Assembly (NCBI GenBank): GCA_031278135.1
Contig: JAITKY010000246.1
Coordinates: forward strand, 1 to 7,561
Direction of reading: 5' to 3'
Origin: Prevotellaceae bacterium
GTDB taxonomy: Bacteria; Bacteroidota; Bacteroidia; Bacteroidales; UBA932
Length of the DNA stretch: 7,561 nt
The notes below the pieces were generated by a model, which was given only the letters and a program-made list of their open reading frames with translations, was not told where the DNA came from and did not search any database. The translations under genes and the position numbers were made by a program. This document shows, piece by piece, positions 1-6,604 of the stretch (position 1 is its first letter; the number at the start of each line of letters is the position of its first letter).

Positions 1-241
1 ACAGGTCGCCGAACAGTTGTTCGAACTTATTCGCTTGATTAATATCGTAATAATACGACAGTGTCGAAAAAAACAAACTTTTCCCGAACTTGCGCGGACG
101 GGTAAAAAACAGTTTATCGTTATTTTCGGTTTCCAACAGTTCGATATATCGTGTCTTATCAATATACACAAAATTTTCGGTTCGCAATTTTTCGAAATTC
201 GTATTGCCGTATGGCAGTCGTTTTGTTATCCTTTTGTCCAT
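1..241 (-). CDS. AAA-ATPase-like protein (DUF1703 / PD-(D/E)XK family), 5' part only
   Basis: The minus strand reads from an ATG at 239-241 to the left edge with no stop, giving about 80 N-terminal residues; the rest is outside the window. The start MDKRITKRLPYGNTNFEKLR, then VYIDKT (25-30) and FFTRPRKFGKSL (45-56), match the N-terminus of the AAA-ATPase-like family. That family has a short conserved N-terminus, a degenerate P-loop of the RPRxFGKSL type, and usually a C-terminal PD-(D/E)XK nuclease-like domain of ~500-560 aa in total. Here the P-loop lysine and serine (FGKS, 52-55) are present. These proteins are abundant and often multicopy in Bacteroidales; their cellular role is unsettled. 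A Bacteroidetes-type -7 box lies 25 nt upstream of the start. Family assignment is fairly sure; integrity of the rest cannot be judged. Confidence 0.78.
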   Translation of the reverse strand, partial: MDKRITKRLPYGNTNFEKLRTENFVYIDKTRYIELLETENNDKLFFTRPRKFGKSLFFSTLSYYYDINQANKFEQLFGDL

Positions 242-265
242 GACTGTTATTCTTAAAATATGGCG

Positions 266-273
266 CAAAGATA
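266..273 (-). promoter_or_regulatory. Bacteroidetes-type -7 box for the AAA-ATPase gene
   Basis: On the minus strand the octamer TATCTTTG matches the Bacteroidetes -7 consensus TAnnTTTG and is followed by an A/T-rich leader of about 25 nt before the ATG at 241. There is no TTTG at the expected distance of about 19 nt; the nearest upstream TTG is about 30 nt away. The -33 element is therefore weak or absent. Confidence 0.5.
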
Positions 274-357
274 CATGAAAATTTTGAATTTTATTTTTTT
301 GACAATTTCTGTGATGAATTGTATAACAACTAACCTTTGATCGAATTTGCCAGATTT

Positions 358-652
358 TCACAGTTTGTTTTGTACACCTGTTCCACTAAACAACGACCTG
401 TTCGATGCACCATAAACCACCCGCAAAGCAAGTTTACGCTGACATATCCTGAAACAGTTGATGAAAAAAGTCAGATGTTTCGCCAAAGGTCGGCGTTTTT
501 GTGGAGACGGTCGAACGACATTTCGTACGAATCCACTGCGTTGCAATGGCGAAACAGGCAAGCCCTATCGCCCGTCCCGCTACACTGATAAGTGTCTGGC
601 TTTTGTACTTCCACAAGTTGCGGAGGGCTATTTTGAAGTAATGTCGTATCAT
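358..652 (-). pseudogene. Remnant of an FtsX/MacB-like ABC transporter permease
   Basis: The first ~42 residues from the ATG at 652 read MIRHYFKIALRNLWKYKSQT followed by a hydrophobic stretch (LISVAGRAIGLACFA) and QWIR. This is the cytoplasmic start and first membrane helix of the ~780-aa FtsX-like permeases common in Bacteroidales. Near position 527 the expected continuation YEMSFDRLHKNAD is found in another frame, as after loss of one base; that frame stops at 471-473. From about 478 to 382 the third frame reads FRICQRKLALRVVYGASNRS. This resembles the RQRELALR..GASxRSLF segment that normally lies some hundreds of residues further on, after the periplasmic core domain. It ends at a stop at 358-360. 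What is left is thus N-terminus plus an internal-segment remnant, with the periplasmic core and the C-terminal half missing. The start is 20 nt beyond the lptB stop, so it may still be transcribed. Family placement is from motif recall. Confidence 0.72.
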
Positions 653-672
653 TTTGTTTGATTTTTAATTAT

Positions 673-1398
673 CTACCGTCTCAGCACAAAATTTTCGCCC
701 AGATATTTTCGTTTCACTTCGGGATCGGAGGCTAACTCTTCGGAAGTACCTGTTTTGAGGATATTTCCTTCGTAGAGTAGATATGCGCGATCAGTGATAG
801 CCAGTGTTTCGTGGACATTGTGGTCGGATATGACTACTCCGATATTTTTGTCTTTCAAATGTTTCACTATCGATTGAATATCTTCAACAGCGATAGGATC
901 AACTCCGGCGAAAGGCTCGTCCAAAAGAATGAATTTGGGATTGATAGCCAACGCCCTCGCTATTTCGCATCTGCGACGTTCGCCTCCGGAGAGTCGTATT
1001 CCGTAGTTTTTACGGACTTTGTTTAATCCGAACTCTTCGAGCAATCCTTCGAGGCGTTCGTGTTGTTCTTTTTTAGAGAATTTTGTCATTTCCAATACCG
1101 CTTTCAGATTGTCTTCGACGCTCAATTTCCGGAAAACGGAAGCTTCCTGTGCCAGATATCCCAACCCCCGCTGTGCTCTGCGATAAACGGGTTCGTGAGT
1201 TATTTCCACATCGTCGAGAAAAGTTTTACCGCCGTTGGGCTTAATCAGACCGGCAATCATGTAAAATGAAGTTGTTTTACCGGCGCCGTTAGGTCCAAGT
1301 AAACCAACAATTTCGCCCTGTTCGACGTCCATCGAAACGCCTTTTACCACAGTACGTTTACCATATTTTTTTACCAGATTATCAGCATATAAACGCAT
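673..1398 (-). CDS. lptB: LPS export ABC transporter ATP-binding protein LptB
   Basis: The 241-aa product is the cytoplasmic ATPase that, with LptF and LptG, extracts lipopolysaccharide from the inner membrane and pushes it along the Lpt bridge to the outer membrane. All nucleotide-binding motifs are visible: Walker A GPNGAGKT (35-42), Q-loop Gln84 in YLAQEASVF, signature LSGGE (136-140) followed by [11 protein letters not shown], Walker B FILLDEP (156-162) with catalytic Glu161, and the H-loop SDHNV (His193). The stretches [17 protein letters not shown] and [16 protein letters not shown] are characteristic of LptB rather than of general ABC ATPases, and the length is the family's usual one. 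The ATG at 1398 starts [13 protein letters not shown] directly at the domain boundary. The gene lies 27 nt after the dsbD-like gene with no visible promoter in the gap, so co-transcription is likely. The permease remnant just downstream is of the FtsX type and is not an LptF/LptG fragment. Confidence 0.96.
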   Translation of the reverse strand: MRLYADNLVKKYGKRTVVKGVSMDVEQGEIVGLLGPNGAGKTTSFYMIAGLIKPNGGKTFLDDVEITHEPVYRRAQRGLGYLAQEASVFRKLSVEDNLKAVLEMTKFSKKEQHERLEGLLEEFGLNKVRKNYGIRLSGGERRRCEIARALAINPKFILLDEPFAGVDPIAVEDIQSIVKHLKDKNIGVVISDHNVHETLAITDRAYLLYEGNILKTGTSEELASDPEVKRKYLGENFVLRR

Positions 1399-1425
1399 AA
1401 TTAATTTTTATTTACGATTTTAGAT

Positions 1426-3393
1426 TTATAATCCATTTAATCCTTTTTGTAACCATTGCAAAAATTTGTCGGCATCGGTTTCGTATCCAATGCCCTCAAT
1501 TATAGCCTTTCCATCGGCGTCGGTTATCACAAAATAAGGTTGAGCATTCAATCCGTATGTTTCAGCCTCGTAGTTGAGATTCACGGCTCCGATGGTTTTC
1601 AGAACTCGTCCGCTTGAAGTCGTTACATGTTCGTTTTCGGGAAGTTCCGTTTTGTCGTCCGTATATAAACCTATAACGATAAATTTTTCGTTAAGGATGT
1701 TTATTATCCTTTGGTCGAGGAATATACCCTTTTCCATTTTTTTACAGTTACTGCAACTGTGTCCTTTGAAATCCAGAAACACCGGTTTGTTTTTTTCTTT
1801 TGCACAAGCCAATCCTTCTTTGAGGTCGAAATATCCCGAAATCCCCTTTGGCAAAGTCAGAAAACCGGAATATTTTGGGACGCCGCACAAATTGCTTGTA
1901 TTCATTGCCGTAGCAGCCTGAACCGGAGCATTGTTTTCGGATATTATACTGAAAACCTGCTTTTCCTGAGCGGGTATAAACGCCGACACCGCCGACAGCG
2001 GAGCGCCGAATAATCCCGGTAAAAGGTAAAATGCAAACGAAAACGAGGCTATCGCAAGAATCAACCGGAAGACGCCAACATGCTTTAAATCGCTGTCGTG
2101 CGGAAGTTTGATTTTCCCCAAAAGATATAATCCAGCGACAATCGAAAGAGATATCCATATTGCAATCACAACGTCACGGGTTATTATGTTCAGCGTAAAA
2201 TAGTTGTCCACAATATCGAGGAACTTCAAACTCATTCCCGAAATTACGAATGCAAACACCACTTTGACGGCGTTGAGCCAGCCTCCCGATTTCGGCAGTT
2301 TCTTCATTAGCGACGGAAGAAATGCAAACACAATGAACGGTAAACCAAGCCCTAAACCGAATCCGAACATTCCGAGTACGGGTTTAAGTGCAATGCCTCC
2401 TCGAGCCGACTCGACTAAAAGCGTCCCAACAAAAGGACCTGTACACGAAAACGATACAACGGCAAGCGTTATCGCAAGGAAGAACGACGCAAGATATCCA
2501 CCTTTATCGGCTTGTCGGTCGGCTTTGTTGGCAAGTCCCGAAGGCAACGTGATTTCGAACAGTCCGAAAAACGAAAGTGCAAACACAATAAACAGAATAA
2601 AAAACAACAGATTAGGAATCCAGTGCGAGGACAATGTTGTTGCAAAAGCCTCGTTATGCGTTGCGGTAACAGTGAGACCGACTAATGTGTATATCAACGT
2701 TATCGAAAGCCAAAAGATTAATCCTTTTGTTACAATGACGGCTTTTTTGTCGGATCCTGACATAAAGAAACTCACTGTCATCGGAATCATCGGGAAAACA
2801 CAGGGTGTCAGCACTCCCAGCAACCCCATGAAAAGCGCTAAAACGAAAAATCCAAGTAAAGAATTACCTCCACCACCAGCGGCAACAGGGTTGACAGTCG
2901 ATTTGGCTACAGGTTTGTCCGCAATGCCTTCGAGATCAAATGAAAATTCCGAATCGCCAGGAATACACTGTTCCGACGAACAGACTTGATAACTGACTAT
3001 CCCCTTGACATTTACTTTCGCTGCCGAGGTCTTCACCTTTTGCTTGAAAGTAACTGTTCCTTCATAGTATTTCACGTTAATTTCGAATCCTTTGTCGAAC
3101 TTTTCCTTACTTTTTTTATCTGGAATCATTTCGTCTACCAACTTGTAATCTCTCCCCAACTCGAATGTAAATTCAAGAGGAAGCGGACCATCTATTTTTT
3201 CCAGACCATACATGTAATATCCGGAAGATATTTCGGCTTTAAAAGATAGTTCAAACTCATTGTCTCCTGTTTTTTGAGATGCAAATGTCCATGAAACCAT
3301 CTTGGGCGCTCCGCCAAAATCGAGATTAAAACCCTGTGCATCAACAATTTTTAGTGTCAAAAGAAGACAGATAAATGCTAAAATTCTCTTCAT
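1426..3393 (-). CDS. dsbD: Thiol:disulfide interchange protein DsbD (three-domain)
   Basis: This inner-membrane protein passes electrons from cytoplasmic thioredoxin to periplasmic thiol proteins. The ORF is open to an ATG at 3420 (664 aa). Counting from there, a signal peptide at 10-29 (MKRILAFICLLLTLKIVDAQ) precedes a periplasmic DsbD-N-like domain (~35-165) with the cysteine pair C147/C152 (CSSEQC). A membrane domain (~187-470) carries one cysteine in LTPCVFPMIP (C207) and one in SFSCTGPF (C326), the usual redox pair. A C-terminal thioredoxin domain (~530-664) has HSCSNCKK (C556/C559) and a cis-proline at QPYF (P628). All three redox centres are intact. I choose the ATG at 3391-3393 (655 aa) because it gives a clean signal peptide; the 3420 ATG lies only 16 nt beyond the -7 box, inside a leader block shared with another gene. 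The ATG at 3399 is also possible. The promoter is at 3437-3467 and lptB follows. Confidence 0.93.
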   Translation of the reverse strand: MKRILAFICLLLTLKIVDAQGFNLDFGGAPKMVSWTFASQKTGDNEFELSFKAEISSGYYMYGLEKIDGPLPLEFTFELGRDYKLVDEMIPDKKSKEKFDKGFEINVKYYEGTVTFKQKVKTSAAKVNVKGIVSYQVCSSEQCIPGDSEFSFDLEGIADKPVAKSTVNPVAAGGGGNSLLGFFVLALFMGLLGVLTPCVFPMIPMTVSFFMSGSDKKAVIVTKGLIFWLSITLIYTLVGLTVTATHNEAFATTLSSHWIPNLLFFILFIVFALSFFGLFEITLPSGLANKADRQADKGGYLASFFLAITLAVVSFSCTGPFVGTLLVESARGGIALKPVLGMFGFGLGLGLPFIVFAFLPSLMKKLPKSGGWLNAVKVVFAFVISGMSLKFLDIVDNYFTLNIITRDVVIAIWISLSIVAGLYLLGKIKLPHDSDLKHVGVFRLILAIASFSFAFYLLPGLFGAPLSAVSAFIPAQEKQVFSIISENNAPVQAATAMNTSNLCGVPKYSGFLTLPKGISGYFDLKEGLACAKEKNKPVFLDFKGHSCSNCKKMEKGIFLDQRIINILNEKFIVIGLYTDDKTELPENEHVTTSSGRVLKTIGAVNLNYEAETYGLNAQPYFVITDADGKAIIEGIGYETDADKFLQWLQKGLNGL

Positions 3394-3436
3394 AATCATT
3401 ATTTTTTCTACTATTGTCATAATAATAACATGACTG

Positions 3437-3467
3437 CAAAGGTACTACTTTTTCTGTAATTGACAAA
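3437..3467 (-). promoter_or_regulatory. Bacteroidetes promoter of dsbD
   Basis: On the minus strand a TTTG (3464-3467) and a TACCTTTG -7 box (3437-3444) are separated by exactly 19 nt, matching the Bacteroidetes sigma-70 consensus (TTTG ... TAnnTTTG). Transcription should start at roughly 3430. The whole segment 3415-3470 is nearly identical to the promoter/leader of the acyltransferase gene at 6444-6498. It presumably drives dsbD and lptB together. Confidence 0.8.
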
Positions 3468-3495
3468 TATTTCGGGTTAGTGGTTATAGTTTAAC

Positions 3496-3519
3496 GGCTA
3501 AATCTTTTTTTGAGGCGCT
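3496..3519 (+). repeat. Direct repeat copy A (GGCTAAATCTTT...TGAGGCGCT)
   Basis: GGCTAAATCTTT followed by T's and TGAGGCGCT recurs 199 nt to the right at 3695-3714 as GGCTAAATCTTTGAGGTGCT. The two differ mainly by T-tract length and one substitution. The nonamer GGCTAAATC appears a third time in inverted orientation at 3899-3907. The copies flank and overlap the region of the T-tract array. Function unknown. Confidence 0.5.
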
Positions 3520-3602
3520 ATTGGATAAGTCAGGATGTATTCCAAAATGCTGTTTTTCTCTGCTTTGCAGGTTTAAAATATAAAAAAATTACCTCAATAC
3601 GA

Positions 3603-3687
3603 CTTTTTTCTAGGATTTTCTGGCTTTTTTTCTAGAATTTTCTGGCTTTTTTTCTAGGATTTCCTAGTTTTTTTCTAGGATTTCCTG
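3603..3687 (+). repeat. Four-copy 21-22 bp T-tract/CTAG tandem repeat
   Basis: Four tandem units start at about 3603, 3624, 3646 and 3667. Each consists of a run of six or seven T followed by CTAGRATTTYCTRG or a close variant. The period of 21-22 bp equals two helical turns, so the T-tracts are helically phased. The core of unit 3 (3654-3667) is a perfect dyad, CTAGGA-TT-TCCTAG. Units 1 and 2 keep pairing in RNA through wobble or paired changes; unit 4 has one mismatch. There are five CTAG tetramers in about 70 bp. The array lies between the flippase-like gene and the dsbD promoter. Function is unknown; a curved-DNA element or a series of weak hairpin-plus-U-tract terminators on the plus strand is conceivable. 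Confidence 0.8.
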
Positions 3688-3694
3688 TTTTTGG

Positions 3695-3714
3695 GGCTAA
3701 ATCTTTGAGGTGCT
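3695..3714 (+). repeat. Direct repeat copy B (GGCTAAATCTTTGAGGTGCT)
   Basis: Second copy of the element at 3496-3519, with four fewer T's in the T-tract and one base change (GCGCT to GTGCT). It begins 7 nt after the last unit of the T-tract array. Confidence 0.5.
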
Positions 3715-3936
3715 TGGTGTGGACTGTTCCATACGTGTTTTGTATCCTGCTTTTTTATCCGTCTCAAAAGTCCTGCATTAAAAATCGACGCAGTCAACAA
3801 ACGTTCCGCATTCTCCAAAGTAGAAAATTTTCGTGAATGCCGCCGGAAAAAAGCGGAGGGACAGAAGAATTACTTTTTCATAGCCCCCCTCAAAATGGGA
3901 TTTAGCCGCGTTAATTCGTGTAATTCGTTGAAAAAT

Positions 3937-4971
3937 TCATGGACATTTCGATTTGTTTTTTGTCAAAGATACGGAAATCAATGCAATCAATCCGAAGAAT
4001 ACCATAATCAGTAATTGCGTTTCGTGTGAGATAGTTGCGAACATCAGCCCTGTGTCAAAACTGATTCCGTAAAGCATCAATCCCCATGCGACCAATGTGT
4101 GGAACGTTCCGAAACCGCCGGGTACGGGGACAATCCAGCCCAATGAGCCTAACACCAACAACAGCAGTCCGTCGGCGGCAGTCAGCGTCGAAGTCGCCGG
4201 TAATGCGATAATTATGAAGTAAGTACTCAACATGTAACATGTCCAGATTGCAATTGTGTAACCGATGAAATGAAACTTTTCCCGCATTTTGAAGACGCTT
4301 TTCAACCCGTCGGATAAACCCGTAAGCATTGTCTTGAATTTGCGCATCGAAGGACGTTTCAACAGTCGTTTGAAAGAGATATAAGCCGCTGCCATCATAA
4401 GTATTATTGCGAGGGCAATCACTGTTACCGCTACAAGCGACAAATTTTCGAACGCCGGTTTCCATGTGGTTATAATCCTGTCGTTCACAAATGTTGAAAA
4501 CAAATCCATTCTGACAAAGAAAGCCAGAAATGTGATTACAAACAATGAAAGCATGTCGATAATTCGTTCTGTAACGACTGTCCCGAAAAGCGAATTGACG
4601 GGTATTCTGTCCGTTTTGTACAATGTTGCGCAACGCGTTAGTTCCCCGATTCTTGGGACAGCCAGATTTGCCATATATCCGATAATAACGGCGTTATAAG
4701 TGTCATAAGCCGACGGTTTATATCCCAGAGTGTTTATCAGGATATTCCACCGTAACGCTCTGATGATAAAAGCGGTGAAACTAAATACCAGCGAAAGTCC
4801 GATATAGAAATAGTTAACCGATTTCAGATGCATTATAAATTCGTCGAAATCATTGATACTTTTGATGCAATACCACACGGCAAGCGCCCCTAATATCGTG
4901 AATACCAGAAAATAAATGAGATTAACTGGTGATATGTTTTTACCTGCAATTTTATATGTCCTGACAGCCAT
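3937..4971 (-). CDS. YbhN / LPG_synthase_TM-family flippase-like membrane protein
   Basis: The 344-aa polytopic inner-membrane protein belongs to the lysylphosphatidylglycerol-synthase transmembrane-domain family (UPF0104, YbhN-like), which contains flippase-like domains without the synthase part. Family hallmarks are RALRW (71-75), NLAVPRIGE (102-110) leading to TERIID (134-139), and a late VPVPGGFGTFH (281-291). Seven to eight hydrophobic segments can be seen (about 18-36, 54-71, 92-106, 137-153, 177-198, 236-258, 266-282, 319-336). A basic cytoplasmic-looking stretch lies near 200-215. There is no soluble aminoacyl-transferase domain, so lysyl-PG synthesis is not implied. The start at 4971 is one nucleotide after the panD stop, so translation is probably coupled. 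The substrate is unknown; co-transcription with a lipid acyltransferase candidate makes a lipid plausible, but that is inference. Confidence 0.88.
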   Translation of the reverse strand: MAVRTYKIAGKNISPVNLIYFLVFTILGALAVWYCIKSINDFDEFIMHLKSVNYFYIGLSLVFSFTAFIIRALRWNILINTLGYKPSAYDTYNAVIIGYMANLAVPRIGELTRCATLYKTDRIPVNSLFGTVVTERIIDMLSLFVITFLAFFVRMDLFSTFVNDRIITTWKPAFENLSLVAVTVIALAIILMMAAAYISFKRLLKRPSMRKFKTMLTGLSDGLKSVFKMREKFHFIGYTIAIWTCYMLSTYFIIIALPATSTLTAADGLLLLVLGSLGWIVPVPGGFGTFHTLVAWGLMLYGISFDTGLMFATISHETQLLIMVFFGLIALISVSLTKNKSKCP

Positions 4972-4972
4972 T

Positions 4973-5323
4973 TTATACGAGTGTATTAGTGTTTGTATCG
5001 GGAAAAACTATTGCCGGCTTGAACGATTTGGCTTCTTCAAAATCAATTTGGGCGTACGACATAATTATCACTATGTCATTCACTTTACACTTGTGCGCCG
5101 CAGGACCGTTGATTCCAATTGTACGGCTATTGCGTTTTCCTTTAATAACGTAAGTTTCAAGACGTTCGCCGTTAGTAATATTGACTATGCTTACTTTTTC
5201 GTTTTCTATCAGATTGGCGGCGTCCATCAACACTTCGTCGATGGTGACGCTCCCAATATAGTTGAGATTTGCTTCTGTCACAGTCACTCTGTGCAGTTTT
5301 GATTTTAAAACTTCTATTATCAT
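4973..5323 (-). CDS. panD: Aspartate 1-decarboxylase proenzyme PanD
   Basis: The 116-aa product makes beta-alanine from L-aspartate, the precursor that is joined to pantoate to give pantothenate and then coenzyme A and the ACP prosthetic group. The proenzyme self-cleaves between Gly24 and Ser25, seen here in YIGSVTID, and the new N-terminal serine becomes the catalytic pyruvoyl group. Other active-site residues are in place: Lys9 and His11 in KLHRV, Arg54 and Tyr58 in TNGERLETY, and the NGPAAH segment (72-77). Length is at the short end of the family's normal range (E. coli PanD has 126 aa). The start overlaps the stop of the upstream acyltransferase gene by 4 nt (ATGA type), and the stop is one nucleotide before the next start, so it is the middle gene of a tightly packed operon. 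panC and panB are not in the window. Confidence 0.97.
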   Translation of the reverse strand: MIIEVLKSKLHRVTVTEANLNYIGSVTIDEVLMDAANLIENEKVSIVNITNGERLETYVIKGKRNSRTIGINGPAAHKCKVNDIVIIMSYAQIDFEEAKSFKPAIVFPDTNTNTLV

Positions 5324-6441
5324 AATTCTTTCTTATAACATCTTCTTCTTATATATGGTTCGCTTTCGTAACTGTTCCACATTGCGATAGCGTCCACATT
5401 GCTTTCGAGTTGCTGATTCGATATCGCAATTTTCACATTGTATTTGATATAGGTCTTGTTCATTTCGGTGTAATAGATTGAAACAACTCCTTTTTTTTGC
5501 CAGTCGGGATGAACGCCGTTGAGATATAAATCGATGTTCTCATAATTCTTTAACGCTCTCAATATATGAATAAAACCAAAGGGAAACAGTCGTCCTTTCG
5601 CCTTTTGAAACGCCCGCGACAGGCTCGGCATACTTATTCCGAATGCCACAATATCCTCGTCTTTGTCGAAAACCAGGCATACAAACTGTGGCTGCAAAAA
5701 GGTCAGATACTGTTTCACATACTTGTCTATCTCCTTGTCTGTCAAATCGACAAACCCGTAAAGATGCGAAAAAGCCTTGTTGAGAGTGTAGAAAAATTTC
5801 CTTCCGTAAGGCAATATCTGTTTTGCTTTGGTGAAATTCTTGATATGGAGGTCGTATTTTGTCATTACGAGTTTGCTGAGACGCTCCATTTTTTCCGGAA
5901 CAGGCTGAGACGCATTGAATTTGAATTGCAACCAGTCTTCCTGTCGCAAATAGCCGTGTTTTTCGAGGTGAACGGGATAATACGGATAATTGTAGATATT
6001 CGAAATCGTCGGCAACTTGTCGAACCCTTCGACAAGCATGCCTTCGTTATCCATGTCGGTGAATCCGAGCGGACCATCGACAGCCTCCATTCCCGCTTTT
6101 TTTCCCCACTTTTCGACTTCATCCAATAAGGCTTTCGACACTTCCAGATCGTCGATAAAGTCAATCCAGCCAAAGCGAACGTGCTTGTATCCCCACTTCG
6201 CATTTGCACGGTGATTGATTATGGCAGCGACTCTCCCGACTATCTTATTCGACTTGTATGCAAGCCAATAACGCGCTTCGCAATATTCGAACGAAGGATT
6301 TTTGTCTTTACGGAGATTCTGCATTTCGTCAAAAATGAGCGGCGGTACCCAATATGGATTATTTTTGTACAATTCGGCGGGAAATTTGACGAACTTTTTT
6401 AGTTCTCGTTTGCTAACAATTTCTTTTATTGTTATATTCAT
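5320..6441 (-). CDS. GNAT-fold acyltransferase of the YghO / bacterial ceramide synthase-like family
   Basis: The 373-aa soluble protein has an N-terminal [31 protein letters not shown] (4-35), a mid-protein [19 protein letters not shown] (123-141), and a C-terminal GNAT-like acyl-CoA site [17 protein letters not shown] (308-324) followed by SNQQLESN (341-348). From memory these are hallmarks of the YghO-type acyl-CoA N-acyltransferase family, which includes the Caulobacter ceramide synthase bCerS that N-acylates a sphingoid base. Many Bacteroidales make sphingolipids, so a role in ceramide formation is plausible, but no substrate can be read from the sequence. The ATG at 6441 lies 24 nt from a strong -7 box. 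A three-codon upstream ORF (ATG at 6449) ends in a TGA that overlaps this start. The gene is first in an operon with panD and a flippase-like gene. An uncharacterised GNAT protein of other function is the alternative. Confidence 0.75.
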   Translation of the reverse strand: MNITIKEIVSKRELKKFVKFPAELYKNNPYWVPPLIFDEMQNLRKDKNPSFEYCEARYWLAYKSNKIVGRVAAIINHRANAKWGYKHVRFGWIDFIDDLEVSKALLDEVEKWGKKAGMEAVDGPLGFTDMDNEGMLVEGFDKLPTISNIYNYPYYPVHLEKHGYLRQEDWLQFKFNASQPVPEKMERLSKLVMTKYDLHIKNFTKAKQILPYGRKFFYTLNKAFSHLYGFVDLTDKEIDKYVKQYLTFLQPQFVCLVFDKDEDIVAFGISMPSLSRAFQKAKGRLFPFGFIHILRALKNYENIDLYLNGVHPDWQKKGVVSIYYTEMNKTYIKYNVKIAISNQQLESNVDAIAMWNSYESEPYIRRRCYKKEL

Positions 6442-6464
6442 TTTGTCATAATAATATTTGACCG

Positions 6465-6495
6465 CAAAAGTACTGCTTTTTCTGTAATTGACAAA
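6465..6495 (-). promoter_or_regulatory. Bacteroidetes promoter of the acyltransferase-panD-flippase operon
   Basis: The minus strand shows TTTG (6492-6495), a 19-nt spacer, and the -7 box TACTTTTG (6465-6472), placing transcription start near 6458. The segment 6444-6498 matches the dsbD promoter/leader 3415-3470 with three scattered substitutions and one short indel. No other promoter is visible before panD or the flippase-like gene. Confidence 0.8.
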
Positions 6496-6530
6496 TATAT
6501 CATAATAAGTTGTTGAATTTTAATCCATTA

Positions 6531-6578
6531 TTTTTTTCATTCTTCGTTTTTTTCACTTTTTGAGCTTCGTTTTTTTCA
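6531..6578 (+). repeat. T7CA / CTTCG short repeat
   Basis: TTTTTTTCA occurs at about 6531, 6547 and 6570, and the 14-mer CTTCGTTTTTTTCA occurs twice exactly (6542-6555 and 6565-6578). The spacing is irregular (16 and 23 nt), so this is low-complexity repetition and not a clean tandem array. Confidence 0.6.
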
Positions 6579-6604
6579 TTTCTTATGCCCCCAAAAAATT
6601 GTTT

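Larger units (their letters stand above)
3468..3936. other. Gene-free spacer with repeats
   Basis: About 470 nt between the dsbD promoter and the stop codon of the flippase-like gene contain no credible ORF on either strand and no coding remnant I recognise. The stretch holds the four-copy T-tract/CTAG array (3603-3687), three copies of a GGCTAAATC motif (3496, 3695 and inverted at 3899), and a tandem taattcgtg-like pair at about 3911-3929. No strong hairpin followed by a T-tract is seen directly after the minus-strand stop at 3937, so the end of the upstream operon is not obvious. A minus-strand CCC/GGG pairing around 3886-3899 is too weak to call a terminator. Confidence 0.6.

Noticed and set aside
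17..256. Plus-strand ORF at the left edge
   Set aside because: The opposite strand encodes a clear AAA-ATPase-like N-terminus with a P-loop and promoter; the plus-strand reading is its shadow.
1399..1425. Separate promoter for lptB
   Set aside because: The 27-nt gap and the adjoining coding end contain no TAnnTTTG with a correctly spaced TTTG.
1748..2158. Minus-strand ORF of 136 codons
   Set aside because: Shifted frame within dsbD; no independent start region or motif.
2204..2989. Long plus-strand ORF of 261 codons
   Set aside because: It lies entirely antisense to the membrane and N-terminal domains of dsbD, whose redox motifs are all present on the minus strand. Its own translation is low in hydrophobic order and shows no known motif, and there is no promoter or leader for it.
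3603..3687. CRISPR-like array
   Set aside because: Units are directly adjacent with no unique spacers, are only 21-22 bp long, and are low-complexity. No cas gene is present.
3880..3936. Intrinsic terminator after the flippase-like gene
   Set aside because: Only a three- to four-base CCC/GGG pairing is possible on the minus strand, and no U-run follows it.
4055..4633. Minus-strand ORF of 192 codons
   Set aside because: Alternate frame inside the YbhN/LPG_synthase_TM gene, with composition typical of a shifted frame and no motif.
3937..4971. Lysylphosphatidylglycerol synthase (MprF)
   Set aside because: Only the membrane half of the family is present at 344 aa; the soluble lysyl-transferase domain is missing, so the full MprF function is not supported.
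5566..6129. Plus-strand ORF of 187 codons
   Set aside because: Antisense shadow of the acyltransferase gene, which has conserved motifs and a promoter on the minus strand.
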